The notes under the pieces: generated by a model
What the model was told of the DNA's origin: nothing
What the model saw: the letters and a program-made list of their open reading frames with translations, nothing else
Database searches by the model: none
DNA from: Epiperipatus broadwayi
Taxonomy: Eukaryota; Onychophora; Udeonychophora; Euonychophora; Peripatidae
Assembly: GCA_028023455.1 (NCBI GenBank)
Contig: JAQFVV010012402.1
Location: 17,112,935 to 17,176,934, forward strand
Direction: 5' to 3'
Length of the DNA stretch: 64,000 bases
Program-made: the position numbers and the translations under genes
Part shown: piece by piece, positions 12,765 through 23,739 of the stretch
How positions within the stretch are numbered: position 1 is the first letter of the stretch
Layout: every line of letters starts with the position of its first letter

Positions 12765-13020
12765 GAAAGTCTTTTATTAAAATTGTAGCATGGTTTCAAA
12801 ATATATATGTAATTTCATGAGTTATGTTGCATGTAGGAAAATAAAATGATTAATATTAAGAGAAGACTACAATAATGACATTGGAAAGAAGCAATATATT
12901 TTATCTGTTGATGAAAGTCTTTTATTAAACTATGTGAAGCTCATGAGTTGTGTAACATATGGAAAATAAAGTGATGGTTACTACCAAAAGAAGACTATGG
13001 TAGTAGTACTGGAAGAATCC
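12765..13020. repeat. Two diverged tandem copies of a ~130-bp segment
   Basis: The phrase GAAAGTCTTTTATTAAA, followed by CATGAGTT(A/G)TGT, GGAAAATAAA and AGAAGACTA, occurs twice in the same order, starting near 12766 and near 12913. This is a local tandem duplication inside GPATCH11 intron 5. Confidence 0.65.
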
Positions 13021-13683
13021 TATAGAAATCAATTTATGTAGTATATGATTTCAACTTCTATATATGTTGATATTATTTAATTCGTGGAATAGTATGTATC
13101 AATCTTGTTTGATTGATTATTTATTTAATAGTATGTATGCACAGCCATTTAAAAATGAATTAAAATACTTAGTATTTTCTTGATGAAATAAGAACGGATA
13201 ACTTGGAGTGGTTCCCAAATATCATTTTGTATTAATTTTGCTCCACAATTATCAGACATTGAAGGAAGCATATATGAACTCTATTTCCCAATCAAATGGG
13301 ATCAAAATTCTGGATCTTAAATATTTCATTGCCATATTAGATTATCTGACTTTATTTAAAGCCTTCTTATATCTATATGGATAGTATTTTATATATATGT
13401 ATGTTAGCATAAGACATAATTAGATATAGGCAAAGTTAAAGGAAAGTGTAATTACTAGTAGAAATTGTAAGTGACCATGAAATGAACCTCATTGAAATAG
13501 TTGATTTAGGTCTGATATCTTTTTAATAATGGAGTATGATGATTAAAGTTTATTTATCAGTCTAATTTTAAGAAGATCAGTTTTAAACATAAATTTTTCT
13601 CTAATTTTGAAATGAGTGTACTGTTTTGCTGCATCATTCATAGTATAAACACATACACAATCATCATATATTAAACTTCTCTT

Positions 13684-13902
13684 CATATAATATTCAATTG
13701 ACCAAAGACATTACTACTTTTACAATGCTTTATTATGCACCCTTTCCTGCAGTTAACAGTTTTGATTGCTCCAGCAATCTTCTTCAGAACATTATATCTC
13801 CTAATCCGAGCTGAAGAAGAAACTGTTAACTGCAGGAAAGGGTGGATAATAAAGCATGGTAAAAGTAATAAAGTGTTTGGTCAATTGAATATTATATTAT
13901 AT
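13684..13902. mobile_element. Short fold-back element
   Basis: An imperfect inverted repeat. The left arm runs from ATAATATTCAATTGACC through ACAATGCTTTATTATGCACC and CCTGCAGTTAACAGTTT. The right arm gives the reverse complement back to GGTCAATTGAATATTAT. The left arm also holds GATTGC-TCCA-GCAATC-TTCTTCAG, a motif shared with the elements at 28276-29260 and 37788-37862. The ORF at 13735-13986 is simply this hairpin read through. Confidence 0.75.
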
Positions 13903-14539
13903 ACATTGGGCAATGCAATAGGAAACAGTGGTTATTATGATTTGTTCATTATATTATTTAGCATAAATAAAATGGTATTTCTTTAAAGGTAGTATTCAAT
14001 GGGTATACTTGATCTTAGTAGACAAATAAAGCATTGTTGTGCATATTCATCTTATTTCTTAATAGGGTTATAGGTTTGAAATCTATATTTTAAGGCATAT
14101 CTTTAAAAGCTAGCATCTTTATTATTTCATTATTCTAGATTGTATTGGTGTAGATAAGGGATTTGGAATCGGGGTACAGTTGATTTCTCATTTAATTTAT
14201 TTTATATTTGTACTTTCTAAATTTTATAATTGATTAGGTGTACTAGAGTTTCTGGAGCACTATTCAGTATCAATTCTGTTATTTCCATATTAACTGATAA
14301 GAGTTTATCTCAGTTTATTTAATTCTACTTATATGTTAAATAGATATTTTAACATGAGCATATAATATTGCCTCACCTGCTATCCTGTTATACCATTACA
14401 GTGGGTGTGTATATATATATAAATAATAAATTTTCATTGTACATGTGTTTGTATACACATAATCAGAACAAATTCTTACTATAAGAAAGAATATTTTTAT
14501 ATAAATATATAAAATGTTTTTAATTGCACCAACCATTTT

Positions 14540-16600
14540 AAAATTATCATGGGATACTTTAATGCTAGAACTGGAAAATGACTGACAAATTAAAGTATTG
14601 TTAATAAATTTGATTATGGTAATGAGAGTGAGGATGCAGAAAAACTATATATTATGAATTCTTTCTCTGAGAAAAAATAGACATAGAAGCATGTAAATAA
14701 TATAGCACAACTGGATTATATTTTAATTATCAGAAAATATGTATTTCAAGACTAATATTCTTAATAGATGCAACACAAGACCAATTAGTGAGATGAAAGA
14801 TTCATGTCAATGCATGCGAGGCTAGAATTAAAAAAATATTAAAAAAGACATTATTGTTAACTGATATTCCTACTTTTCCGAAACACTGAATTTAAATTAG
14901 TACCTGCTAATCATTTTTAAAAGTATTGACAGATTTTGAAGATGATTTAAACTTAACTGATATCAATAAGAACTATAACAATGGTATAAAAAATGCATCA
15001 ATTCAGCACATTTTCAACTGATTCAAGAGCATATTAAGTAGAATTGAATATTAAGTTTGTAAAGTAGTACAAAAAGATTTAATAAGATATAAGCAAAAAT
15101 ATCTAAATTGGCAAGGAAATTTATAGAAGAGAATAAAAATTTCAAAATTATAACATTTTGCTATTAGAAGAAAAGTTATTTGAGCAAAAAGAAAAAAAAA
15201 AATGGAACTATTATTAAAAAGAGAGATGTTATCATAAAATGTGTAGAATTCTACAAGGAATTATATAGTAATAAATAACAAGAAACTAACTACTAAATCT
15301 GAATTGTTGAAAATTTTAAATGAAGAGGTGAGATTTCTATGAAGAAGAGAAAAACTTCAGGAAAAGAAGCAAGTGAATAACAAAATTATTGGGAAAAATA
15401 TTTACTAAGTATCTAAATGATAAAGATATGTCAGATGATTAAAGAATACAGTAGAAAAACGGATATTTAAGAAAGGTGATAAAATATTAGAAATTGTAGA
15501 GTTATCAGTCCTGTATAAAATTTTTATCAAAGATATCTATAATGAATTTTGGATTCAAACCAAATCAAAAGAACAACCTGGATTTAAAAGTGTTTTAGCA
15601 TAATAGATTGTATTCAAATATCGAGAAAAGTTATAGAAAGGACTAATGAATATGAGTTGCTATTGTCCATGAATTTATAGATTATGAAGAGATATTGGAT
15701 TTTTTATAAGAATTTCCACAATGATTAAAGTTTTGGAATATCAAGATATAGATCCAGAAATATGGTGATATTCTGATGAATATCAAAATACAACAGTAGC
15801 AATTAGATTACTTGGTGACACTAAAAACATTGATAATGATAAGAGCATGACGGTATGATTACATATCTCCAAAACTTTTTACAATAATTTTAGAAGAAAT
15901 ATTTTATGGATTAAAATGGAAAGCTAAGAGAATAAATGTACATGGAGATTATTATCTAGATTTTGAATATGATGTGTAGTTTTTTCAAGTAATGCTTCAA
16001 TGAATATTGCCAGAGTTATCAGATGAAAATAAGATGGGACTAAAAATAGATATTAAAAAGACTAAAGTAATGTTCAATGGATTTTCTTAGAAAAAAAAAA
16101 AAAATTGTAAAAAGTTAATAATCTCAAAACCTTGGCTAGATTATTAATATAGATGGAAAGAAAATGGGTGAAATTAATTATAGAGTTAAACTTGGATGGA
16201 GTGCTTTTGATAGAAATAATTCAATATTAAAAATATATCTGAAAGTTTTTGGTAGATATGTTTCACCAATTCTTATTTATGGAGTTGAGAATTGGGAGTC
16301 TTAATAGACAAACAATTCTAAAACTTCAGGTTATTCAAAAAAATATGTAGAGAAATGTGTTAGAAATAACAAGAAGGGATCAAAAGCAAAATACTTGGTG
16401 AGAGACTAAACTGGTATTATTGAAAGAATTAAGAGATTGAAATGTAACTGAGCTAGACACTGCTGAAAGAGAGAACAGATTGACAGTTGAAGTCTTAAAA
16501 TAGATTCCAAAAGATTGTAGAAGACTTAAAGAGAAATTAACGGGTTGGATAAACTGATTAAAATTGGAGATTTTAATACTATAGTGGATTGATACTTATT
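14540..16600 (+). pseudogene. Decayed full-length-like LINE (APE endonuclease plus RT)
   Basis: In order on the + strand there are several LINE landmarks. An endonuclease signature MGYFNARTGK lies near 14550. A QLDYIL segment (DYI motif) is near 14710 and a KKGDK start-of-RT motif near 15473. QPGFK is near 15575. INVHGDYYLDFEYDV (a mutated FADD box) is near 15940, GLKIDIKKTKVMFNG near 16045, and a C-terminal PILIYGVENWES near 16272-16300. This is the RTE-like APE-LINE order. It is riddled with stops and frameshifts, so it is dead. It lies in GPATCH11 intron 5, antisense to that gene. Confidence 0.75.
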
Positions 16601-16854
16601 GACTTTGAAAATTTATCATTAATTTACATTAGCAGAATTTTAAATATGTTTTCATATAAATATGACATGCAATAATAGTACTTACTACTCAATCTCTTTA
16701 TTCTAGAGTCATCTATATGAGTGATTTATTTAAAGATTAGATGAAGTTTGGCATCTCCACTCTATTTTCATATAAATTCAATCCTGTGCAAAGTTATTAT
16801 TTAAAATTTATATACACATGAATGATTAATTAATGGAAGAGATGGTAATGTCAA

Positions 16855-16905
16855 CCAAATGTTCAAACTAGTATTCAATTACTAGTCTTCATCAGTGAGA
16901 AGCAT
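16855..16905 (-). other. Hairpin with CTGATGAAG lead, possible ribozyme-like relic
   Basis: On the minus strand CTGATGAAG is followed by a stem ACTAGTA with loop and TACTAGT, then TTGAAC. The layout CTGATGAAG, hairpin, (T)GAA-C recalls the hammerhead-like motifs at 18.3, 18.9, 30.4 and 31.1 kb, but GAAA is degraded. Only a weak call. Confidence 0.3.
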
Positions 16906-18298
16906 TGCATATATTTAACATGAACCATCTTTAATTCTTTCATACTATTTAATATAATAATCTGAAAACTTCAACATCCTAAGATTCTGAAGCCAAGCTA
17001 ATTCATTTGAACAGTTATGTATGACTGAAACTATATCAGCAAATATATATTTTAGACACATCGATATTATTGAATGCTTTAATTGCTAAATATACAAATA
17101 CAGTATTATAATGTATATCTATTAAATAATAAAATTGATACTGTTATTATTTGATCTTTAAATTTCTAGTAGTCTATAGTGTTTTAAAATGAATAGATAT
17201 GCACATTGAGGATATAAGATGTGCATAGTTGATCCAATATTTCAGTCCAGGACTATTTCTTTTAACACACAAAAATCATTAATCCAGAAATTAAGAAGAC
17301 AAGCTGATACACAATTTATATGATGCATTCATGGGCATTGCTTACAGTGTTGGAATTGTTTTCTCAAGCTTTGCAGTATGTTTGCTAACACAATTCTGAT
17401 ACAGATTCATAGCCTTGATATAATCTATTAACTTTTGCAGAAATATCTTTGTCTTGGAATTCCTACAGTAGAATTATTTGGAATCATTATGACTTGCTCA
17501 GAAAATATATCATACAATGCTAGAAAACACTGAATATGAATAATATATATTTTATAATAGTCAACTTATATATTTAAATTTAAAATTTGATTGATGTGGG
17601 TGCCACCTGGCATTAAACATTAGAAAATATATGGCCACATGTCTTGGTTTATATATTTCAATAGAATTCAAAACATTCTCTTTAATACGTGGTGGTGATG
17701 ACCATTACACAATAACTATTTGTAATGCCTAGTCAAATATATAGATCATAAGCTGCTCCTGATGAAATGGATATGGAATTAATATGCAGATCAGACATAT
17801 AAAGAAATTAACACACTATTGAAACAAATAATAGTTTATTTTTAGGATCATAATTGTTCACCAAGATATAATGTTCCTTATCCTAAACATGCTTACATTA
17901 CAGACTATATCATCACAATTTGTAAAATTTTCTTTATAATTAGATTACCTTTATGTGTATAATTGAATGGTAATGACTGCTTTAATAAGCCATTTCACCA
18001 CTATTTTTAAACTTGTGGTTCACATGCACAGTGGAAAACAAATATGAATGATTATAGTTATTTGTAAAGTGTTCAAACTTTATTTTTGATTAATTTTAAA
18101 ACATTAACCTTTCAATTAAATATTATAATACTACCATAATTATATGCCAACAAACATCACATGATCACTATTTCATATGCTTGCTCTTAACTGTTATTAA
18201 AACAGGCAAAACTCTCTATACGTATTGCCACTCAGGGCAAGTCAGAGTAATCAATAGATGCCAGAAGGCTTGTGCATAAAATCCGCATCTAGTGCATA

Positions 18299-18365
18299 CT
18301 CATCCAATATCCCCAGACTAGTTTCTGGCTTGTGGCCTTCGTCAGTGAGGAGTCTTGGATCTGAG
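18299..18365 (-). ncRNA. Hammerhead-ribozyme-like motif, copy B
   Basis: Read on the minus strand: CUGACGA, A, GGC-CACAA-GCC, A, GAAAC, UAGUC. Stem I pairs CCUCA with UGGGG next to the core, and AUCCAA with UUGGAU further out, across an internal loop. The core differs from the + copy only at N7 (C instead of U), the one core position hammerheads leave free. The A-A opposition next to stem II departs from the consensus G-C pair, so activity is uncertain. Confidence 0.55.
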
Positions 18366-18842
18366 AGCACAGTACCTAGAATCTTAGGATCTAATGCAAC
18401 CCTCCAGCAGCCACCTTTTATTTCTGCTTAACTACAAAACTATGAGACTTAAATTGAAAACACTATAATATTTTCAATCCAAGCTTATCAACTTATATAG
18501 TCAAATAGGTCTGAACTGAGTTCAGTACCTATATATTTTGGTGTCTGGTTCTTTAATAACCATAGCCACCACTATCAAGCATAAGAAATAGTAATCATGT
18601 GATGTTTATTGATTTAAAACCAATCCTGCCTAATAGGATAGTGATATAGCTATGGTTATCAAAGACACCAAAATGTATAGGTACTGAACTGAGTTCAGAC
18701 CTATATGGCTATATAAGCTGATGAGCTTGGATTAAAAATATTATAGGGTTTTCAATTTAAGTCTCATAGTTTTGTAGTTAAGTAGAGATAAAAGATGGAT
18801 GCTGGAGGGTTGCATTAGATCCTAAGATCTAGGTGCAGTGCT

Positions 18843-18909
18843 CTCAGATCCAAGGCTCCTCACTGATGAAGGCCACAAGCCAGAAACTAGTCTGGGGATA
18901 TTGGATGAG
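18843..18909 (+). ncRNA. Hammerhead-ribozyme-like motif, copy A
   Basis: The core is CUGAUGA at 18863-18869, stem II GGC/GCC with loop CACAA, GAAAC at 18883-18887 and GUC ending at 18892, the expected cleavage position. Stem III would be minimal (ACU/AGU, palindromic), as in the type I hammerheads of Penelope-like elements and retrozymes. Stem I is long: CCUCA/UGGGG plus AUCCAA/UUGGAU, with an outer CUC/GAG. The mismatch at 10.1/11.1 (A-A) is the one clear deviation. Confidence 0.55.
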
Positions 18910-19039
18910 TAGGCACTAGATGGGGATTTTAGGCACAGCCTTCTGGCATTCATTGATTACTCTGGCTTGCACTGAGTGGCAATATGTATAGAGTGTTTTG
19001 CCTGTTTTAATAATTATATGATCAAGCACATTTGCCATA

Positions 19040-21030
19040 GATTAAATCCCTGATCTTTAATACACCCTAGATATAATCCTATGCATGGTTGATCCTCAAA
19101 AATACAATACATTTATTCCTACTATTACCTTCATAGCATAGTTACACATATATATCTAATATGCGATTATTATAATCAATACACCTTCCTTACAACAATA
19201 ATTCTAGAGAGTGGTCACTTTGTCCAAATTCCAACTTAATAATACTTAATTACAAAGATGATCCTTTTGAATCCAATACTGAATTTAGTAATAATTCAAA
19301 CTAATTATGTGAAGTGGATCCTTTCAATCCTAGCTCAAAATTACAAAACAAAACTGTGAATAAATTCACACATAAATATAGTATATTTTAATCATTCAAC
19401 AGCTATCTAACAACTGCATTTATATTATAAGTTCTTCAGACACAAAATCTAATTTAATGTACAAATGAATTTGATCAAATTTCAAAATAACTTCTAGTTT
19501 AATTTAAAACTCTAACAATTATTCTACTACTCATTATTTTTAACACTTGGATACTTCATGTTAAATACATGTAAGCATTTTTAGTGTGTTTAAAATGAAT
19601 AGTACATTATTTTAACTAACATGACATATTTTCTGGCAATTTCTACATGAAAAGAAAACCATTGTTTTGTAAAAATTTTTTTAACTAGTCATATCATATG
19701 TATAATAAAAGATGGAATGATTTTACTCAACAGCAAATGCTGATTTTTTCTTCTTCTTTGTAATGAAATATTTGTTTCTTTCTTTAATCAATCAATTAAA
19801 CAATATGGTATAGAAGCACTCTGTCCATAATAAAATATAGTTTGTTAGAATTAAATATACTCTAAGAGGTCATAAAATAAAACTTAAAATGATTAATATA
19901 TTATGATAACAGACTAATCGATTATCGGTTGTTTTTGCTTTTCTTTTTTTAACTTATGTAGCATAAAATTTCATAGCTGAAATTTTTTACAATTCATTGA
20001 CAGGATTTTTTATGTGAACTAATAGTTCTCCCACAATGGCATGCATTATTTTCTTCCATTTATAATCATGTTTCTTTTTTACAAATTGCTATAATATTCT
20101 TTATCAATCTTGTCTTTGAAATTTGAGATTTAAGCAAAAAAAAAAAAAATTTTGTACTTTCAAAATAGTTTTGTCAGGTTCACCAGAGATCTAGGATAGA
20201 CTTTCAGGCAACTGGCAGTTTTCCCTCTTTTCTATTTGTCCATTGCAGCTTGAATAAATTGAGAATCCAGACTGAATATGTTCAAGAAAAATGACTACAC
20301 ACATTGTTGTCCTCTTATTTATAACAAATTTGATAATCTCCTATTTTCAATACCTTTATGATCTCATTTTATTTTTAATTCCATGAATTTTCAAAACACC
20401 ATACTTATTAAATAGCTTGAATTTTTCCTTTGTTTTTGAATCTCATATTTCAAAATAGGCGTCATCTTTTTATTAACTTATTTTAAACCTTGTTATTTAA
20501 AATCTATTTCTTTTAATACTAGTATATTTAATTAAGTTATTTTGCAATACACTCCATATATTCTTTTACTCTTTGATAAGAAAAACAATTTTAATATAGT
20601 TTATATAATTTAATAGTTTCTCTTAAATTTAAACACTTTTAGCAAAATTTATTATTATGTTAAAATATAACTTTTAAAAATTTATTCTAACATTGGAACA
20701 TTATCTATTATAGTTACTTTTAATCTTTTATTTTAAGACAATATTTTATATAATTTTAAAACTTTTATACTGCTATATTTATTAGCTATCCTAACAACTC
20801 TGAAAATCAGCATACTACCATGTGGAAGATATGATAATGGCAGATGCTAGTTCACCGAAATATCAGTATATAATAAAAAATAACAAACGGTTTTCCCCAA
20901 AAAATCATTTATCTACATCATACAACCGTGAAAACATTAAATAATATTATATATATATATTTGAATATTTTTGACTATATAATCACTTCATAATGTTTGT
21001 TTTTCTAGAATTAAACTGCATCTACAACAC
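19040..21030. other. GPATCH11 intron 5 proximal part, nothing recognised
   Basis: AT-rich intron between fold-back element 1 and exon 5. There is an (AT)n run at 20946-20960 and there are poly-A runs. I found no RT motif, no terminal repeat and no exon-like segment. Confidence 0.5.
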
Positions 21031-21034
21031 TTAC

Positions 21035-21116
21035 CATCATACTTTGTTCCACACCAGATACAATAGAAATAATTACTCCTCAAATAATTTGTAAGCATCT
21101 TTAATTGTTCAGCTTC
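21035..21116 (-). CDS. GPATCH11: GPATCH11, coding exon 5
   Basis: The minus-strand exon lies between acceptor TTTTATAG and donor GTAAGTG and is 82 nt: 27 codons plus one base carried into the last exon. It encodes EAEQLKMLTNYLRSNYFYC, then IWCGTKYD. This aligns directly with vertebrate LQILTSYLREEHLYCIWCG, the start of the DUF4187-type C-terminal domain. C209 and C212 (YCIWC) look like half of a zinc-binding site, with C226 supplied by the last exon. Phase 0 at its 5' side matches exon 4. The call is secure because YCIWCG is diagnostic for this family. Confidence 0.92.
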
Positions 21117-21191
21117 CTATAAAATTGTCAAAAAAAAAAAAAAAGATTACAATTTCATTTTACATTAAAAAAAGACAATTCTCTGATTTAC

Positions 21192-21299
21192 CTCCATATC
21201 TTGTGTCTCTTCTTCTTCTTCCTCATCATCTGAATCTGATTCATGATGCCGTTTCAGTGCCTCAGGCCAAAACCATTTTTCTAGTGGTTCATTTATATC
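21192..21299 (-). CDS. GPATCH11: GPATCH11, coding exon 4
   Basis: A 108-nt exon in phase 0-0 between acceptor TTTTAG and donor GTAAAT. It encodes DINEPLEKWFWPEALKRHH, followed by an acidic stretch ESDSDDEEEEEETQDME. The W-(F/Y)-W segment and acidic run match the linker before the C-terminal domain in vertebrate GPATCH11 (REAWYWLRLEEE then an acidic tract). Because it is symmetric, skipping or duplicating it would keep the frame. A degraded duplicate exists at 23683-23735. The low-complexity Glu codons read as CTTCTTCTT on the + strand. Confidence 0.9.
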
Positions 21300-22011
21300 C
21301 TAAAATTAAATGCATATATCAACTACAAGATCTTTAACTTGCTTTTTTAACTAAAGTATAAAATAAATAAAAGTATTTGTAATTAAAAGATAAAAGCAAA
21401 TAAAAGAATTAACTTGATCACAAAATTTCACTAAAAATTATTAAATTTAAAAAAAAAAAAAGGAATTTCTAAAGACTTTTATTAGAAAACACTCTACATA
21501 TAAAATGAAATCTTGTTAAAATAAAGTTCTTATTTCTAACTTTAATCAGAGGACTATAGTTTTTAGCTTCTATAAAATGAAAGACAATTGTATACTTAAT
21601 ATATATTATTTTGTAGCTTTTAGCCTTATATTTCAGCTTAATAAACAGCATTTTTCACAATACGATAGAAAAATTATGTAAATGAAAAGATTATTCTTCA
21701 TTTTTTTAAATTAGATTAAAACTATGAAATTAATAATACATAATTTGTTCAAAACAAATATATTCAAATAATTAAATTAAAAAGTTAAACTAATAGTAAA
21801 TGATTAGTTCAGTATATAAATAAAATAAAAAAGTTGTATACTGTGCTACAATGTGAAGTTAAACAAGTATTTTTGATTTCTCTAGCACCATCTACTATAA
21901 GCATGAGCAGCAAGTGGTTATCCGATGGTAGTGTAATATAATCCTTAATGTTTGCTGGCTTTGTACTATAAGCTGAAAGAATCAATTGTGTTGAATTGAT
22001 ATATAAAGTAT

Positions 22012-23398
22012 TGTAACATTTATTTATATATGTTACAAATATATTGGCATTTGGTAAAAGCTAAAAAAGTAAATTTCGATTTTTTTTTGATTAGTATAAT
22101 TTTTGTTAAGAGCGTACAATGAAAGTTAAATTATTCTTCGATATTTTTTTTATTAGTAATAACGTAATTGGAGAGAACAAAAAAGAATTCCAAAAGCAAG
22201 TAAAAAGATAAGCTAAAAGAAAAATATTTCTAGCTAATTAAACATGGCCGAAAACTTGATAAGAAAATAGAGACTTTAGTACCTAAAATTTTAAAAAACT
22301 GTATAAGATTAGAAAGGCATGGTACGAGCATGCGCAGAAGCCCTAAAACTGGATATAAAAAGGAGGGATCCGGTTGAAGGAGCGTCTTCTTCGTTTTATT
22401 TCGCTAGTTGGTCTTGGATAACATTTAATATGTCCAAGATCACTCGTCACCGAAGGAATTCGGCAATGTCGCAGTGAACCGGAGCCCCTGAAAACATCAG
22501 ACCTAATGATGTACACCAGGAAAAGCCTTCGTGACCAACTGGGAAATGGACCACAAGAACAAGCAAGAACCAAACGGCCGAGCTCATTATTACAAAAAAA
22601 CTATGCATAGTTAGCTACAACCTTCGTGAATTCACAAAGCTTACCGGTAAGTTAAGAATAATAACCCTGATTGTGACCAAATTAAATAGTTAAAAAAAAA
22701 AACTACTCGTGAAAATATAGCTATAAAAAGAATCCCGATAGTGACTTTATATTTCTATATGAGAGACTCTTAATTAACCGAGAACTTTTTGCTTATTTTA
22801 AATGATATTGATATTTTCTATATATTTTCCACCTAAATTAAATGTGTTCTCTCCAAAATATTAAACAATATTTAACCTAGAAATGTTTTATTTTGTTAGA
22901 ATAAAAGAGATTATACTTTTATCCATTTTTTTTTATTGTGCGTTATTAATAGAAGTTATTATCTTTGTTATTAGATTTATTTTAGTGAAATAGGATTTAA
23001 GTGTAAGTTACCTTTGCCAATATGTTTCAATACGCCAGGGCTAACAATCGTAAAAAAAATCATTAATTCTCATTACGGTAGAATTACCGTACAAAATAAA
23101 AATATTATAAAAGGATCTTTTTATTTTTCTTTGTTTTACAATTTGCGAGAGGTGCTGGCGACATATTTCAGCGGATTCTTAGGAGTCCTGGCGCCCATAG
23201 TAAATAAAATTAAAAGTTGATTTTTGTCAATAGCACAAATTCGTAACAATTAATAGGCTGGAGTTGATCAGGAAAAATAGCTGTGTTAAGAATAGAAATA
23301 CAACTTTCTTTTTTTTTTTCCTTGATACAGCTTGATCAACTCACGCTCAAATATACATTTGGGGCGTATTGTGGTCTAGTAAAACGGAAAACGATACA
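22012..23398 (+). mobile_element. Solo-LTR-like element with GTAT target duplication
   Basis: The element starts TGTAACA and ends GATACA, and is flanked on both sides by GTAT (22008-22011 and 23399-23402). TG...CA termini and a 4-bp duplication fit a Gypsy-like solo LTR. Internally there is a TATA box (ATATAAAAAGG near 22354) followed by a GC-rich leader with start codons, and an AATAAA-like 3' half beginning TAAGTTACCTTTGCCAATATG. Homologous copies make up the composite at 53468-57181. A 1.4 kb DNA transposon with short inverted ends remains possible. It lies in GPATCH11 intron 3. Confidence 0.7.
22350..22366 (+). promoter_or_regulatory. TATA-type promoter inside the LTR-like element
   Basis: GGATATAAAAAGGAGGG is followed by a less AT-rich transcribed-looking segment. 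The homologous copy at 55771-57181 keeps a TATAAAAGGGAC box at the same place. This supports a Pol II promoter in the element. Confidence 0.5.
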
Positions 23399-23682
23399 GT
23401 ATATTATTTAAATTTTTTTCACAATTTTACAATATTAAAACAAAAATCTCTGTAGTCATTAGCTTTGATTACATCATTAACATATTAATGGATAAATAAT
23501 TACTCAATTACTTAAGAAAAAAAGTTAGAAAACTTACATTGCCACAAATGTGAAAATTATATTTATAACTTTACATAATACCGAAGTTACAAATAGTTTA
23601 TTTAGATTCAAACAATCAAAGTTTGTACTTTAATTAAGTAAGATAATTCCATTAAATTTTTTTTTTTCTACATTTAAGTTAT

Positions 23683-23735
23683 AGTGCCCTTTCATTGCCT
23701 CAGAGTTAAACCAATTTTCTAATGGTTGTTATATC
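23683..23735 (-). pseudogene. GPATCH11: Degraded duplicate of GPATCH11 exon 4
   Basis: Read on the minus strand this is GATATAACAACCATTAGAAA... continuing to TGAGGCAATGAAAG. It matches the 5' half of GPATCH11 exon 4 (GATATAAATGAACCACTAGA... TGAGGCACTGAAAC) at roughly three quarters of positions over 50 bases. In-frame stops follow the Leu-Val equivalent of EKWFW, so it cannot be used as an exon. It lies 2.4 kb upstream of the real exon in the same intron, just beyond the LTR-like insertion. The acidic-coding half is missing. Confidence 0.65.
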
Positions 23736-23739
23736 ATTT

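Larger units (their letters stand above)
18145..19035. mobile_element. Fold-back element 1 (inverted dimer of the 456-bp family)
   Basis: Two arms of about 420 bp are inverted around 18590-18600. Both contain the same landmarks in mirror order: ATCACATGATCA, AACAGGCAAAACTCT, TTGCCACT, a GATTACTCTG block, GGATTTTATGCACAAGCC, the hammerhead-like core, a CTAAGATCTAG block, TAACTACAAAACTATGAG and GAACTGAGTTCAG. The arms are diverged from each other by point changes, so the palindrome is old. It lies in GPATCH11 intron 5. The same family makes element 2 at 30229-31253. Confidence 0.85.
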
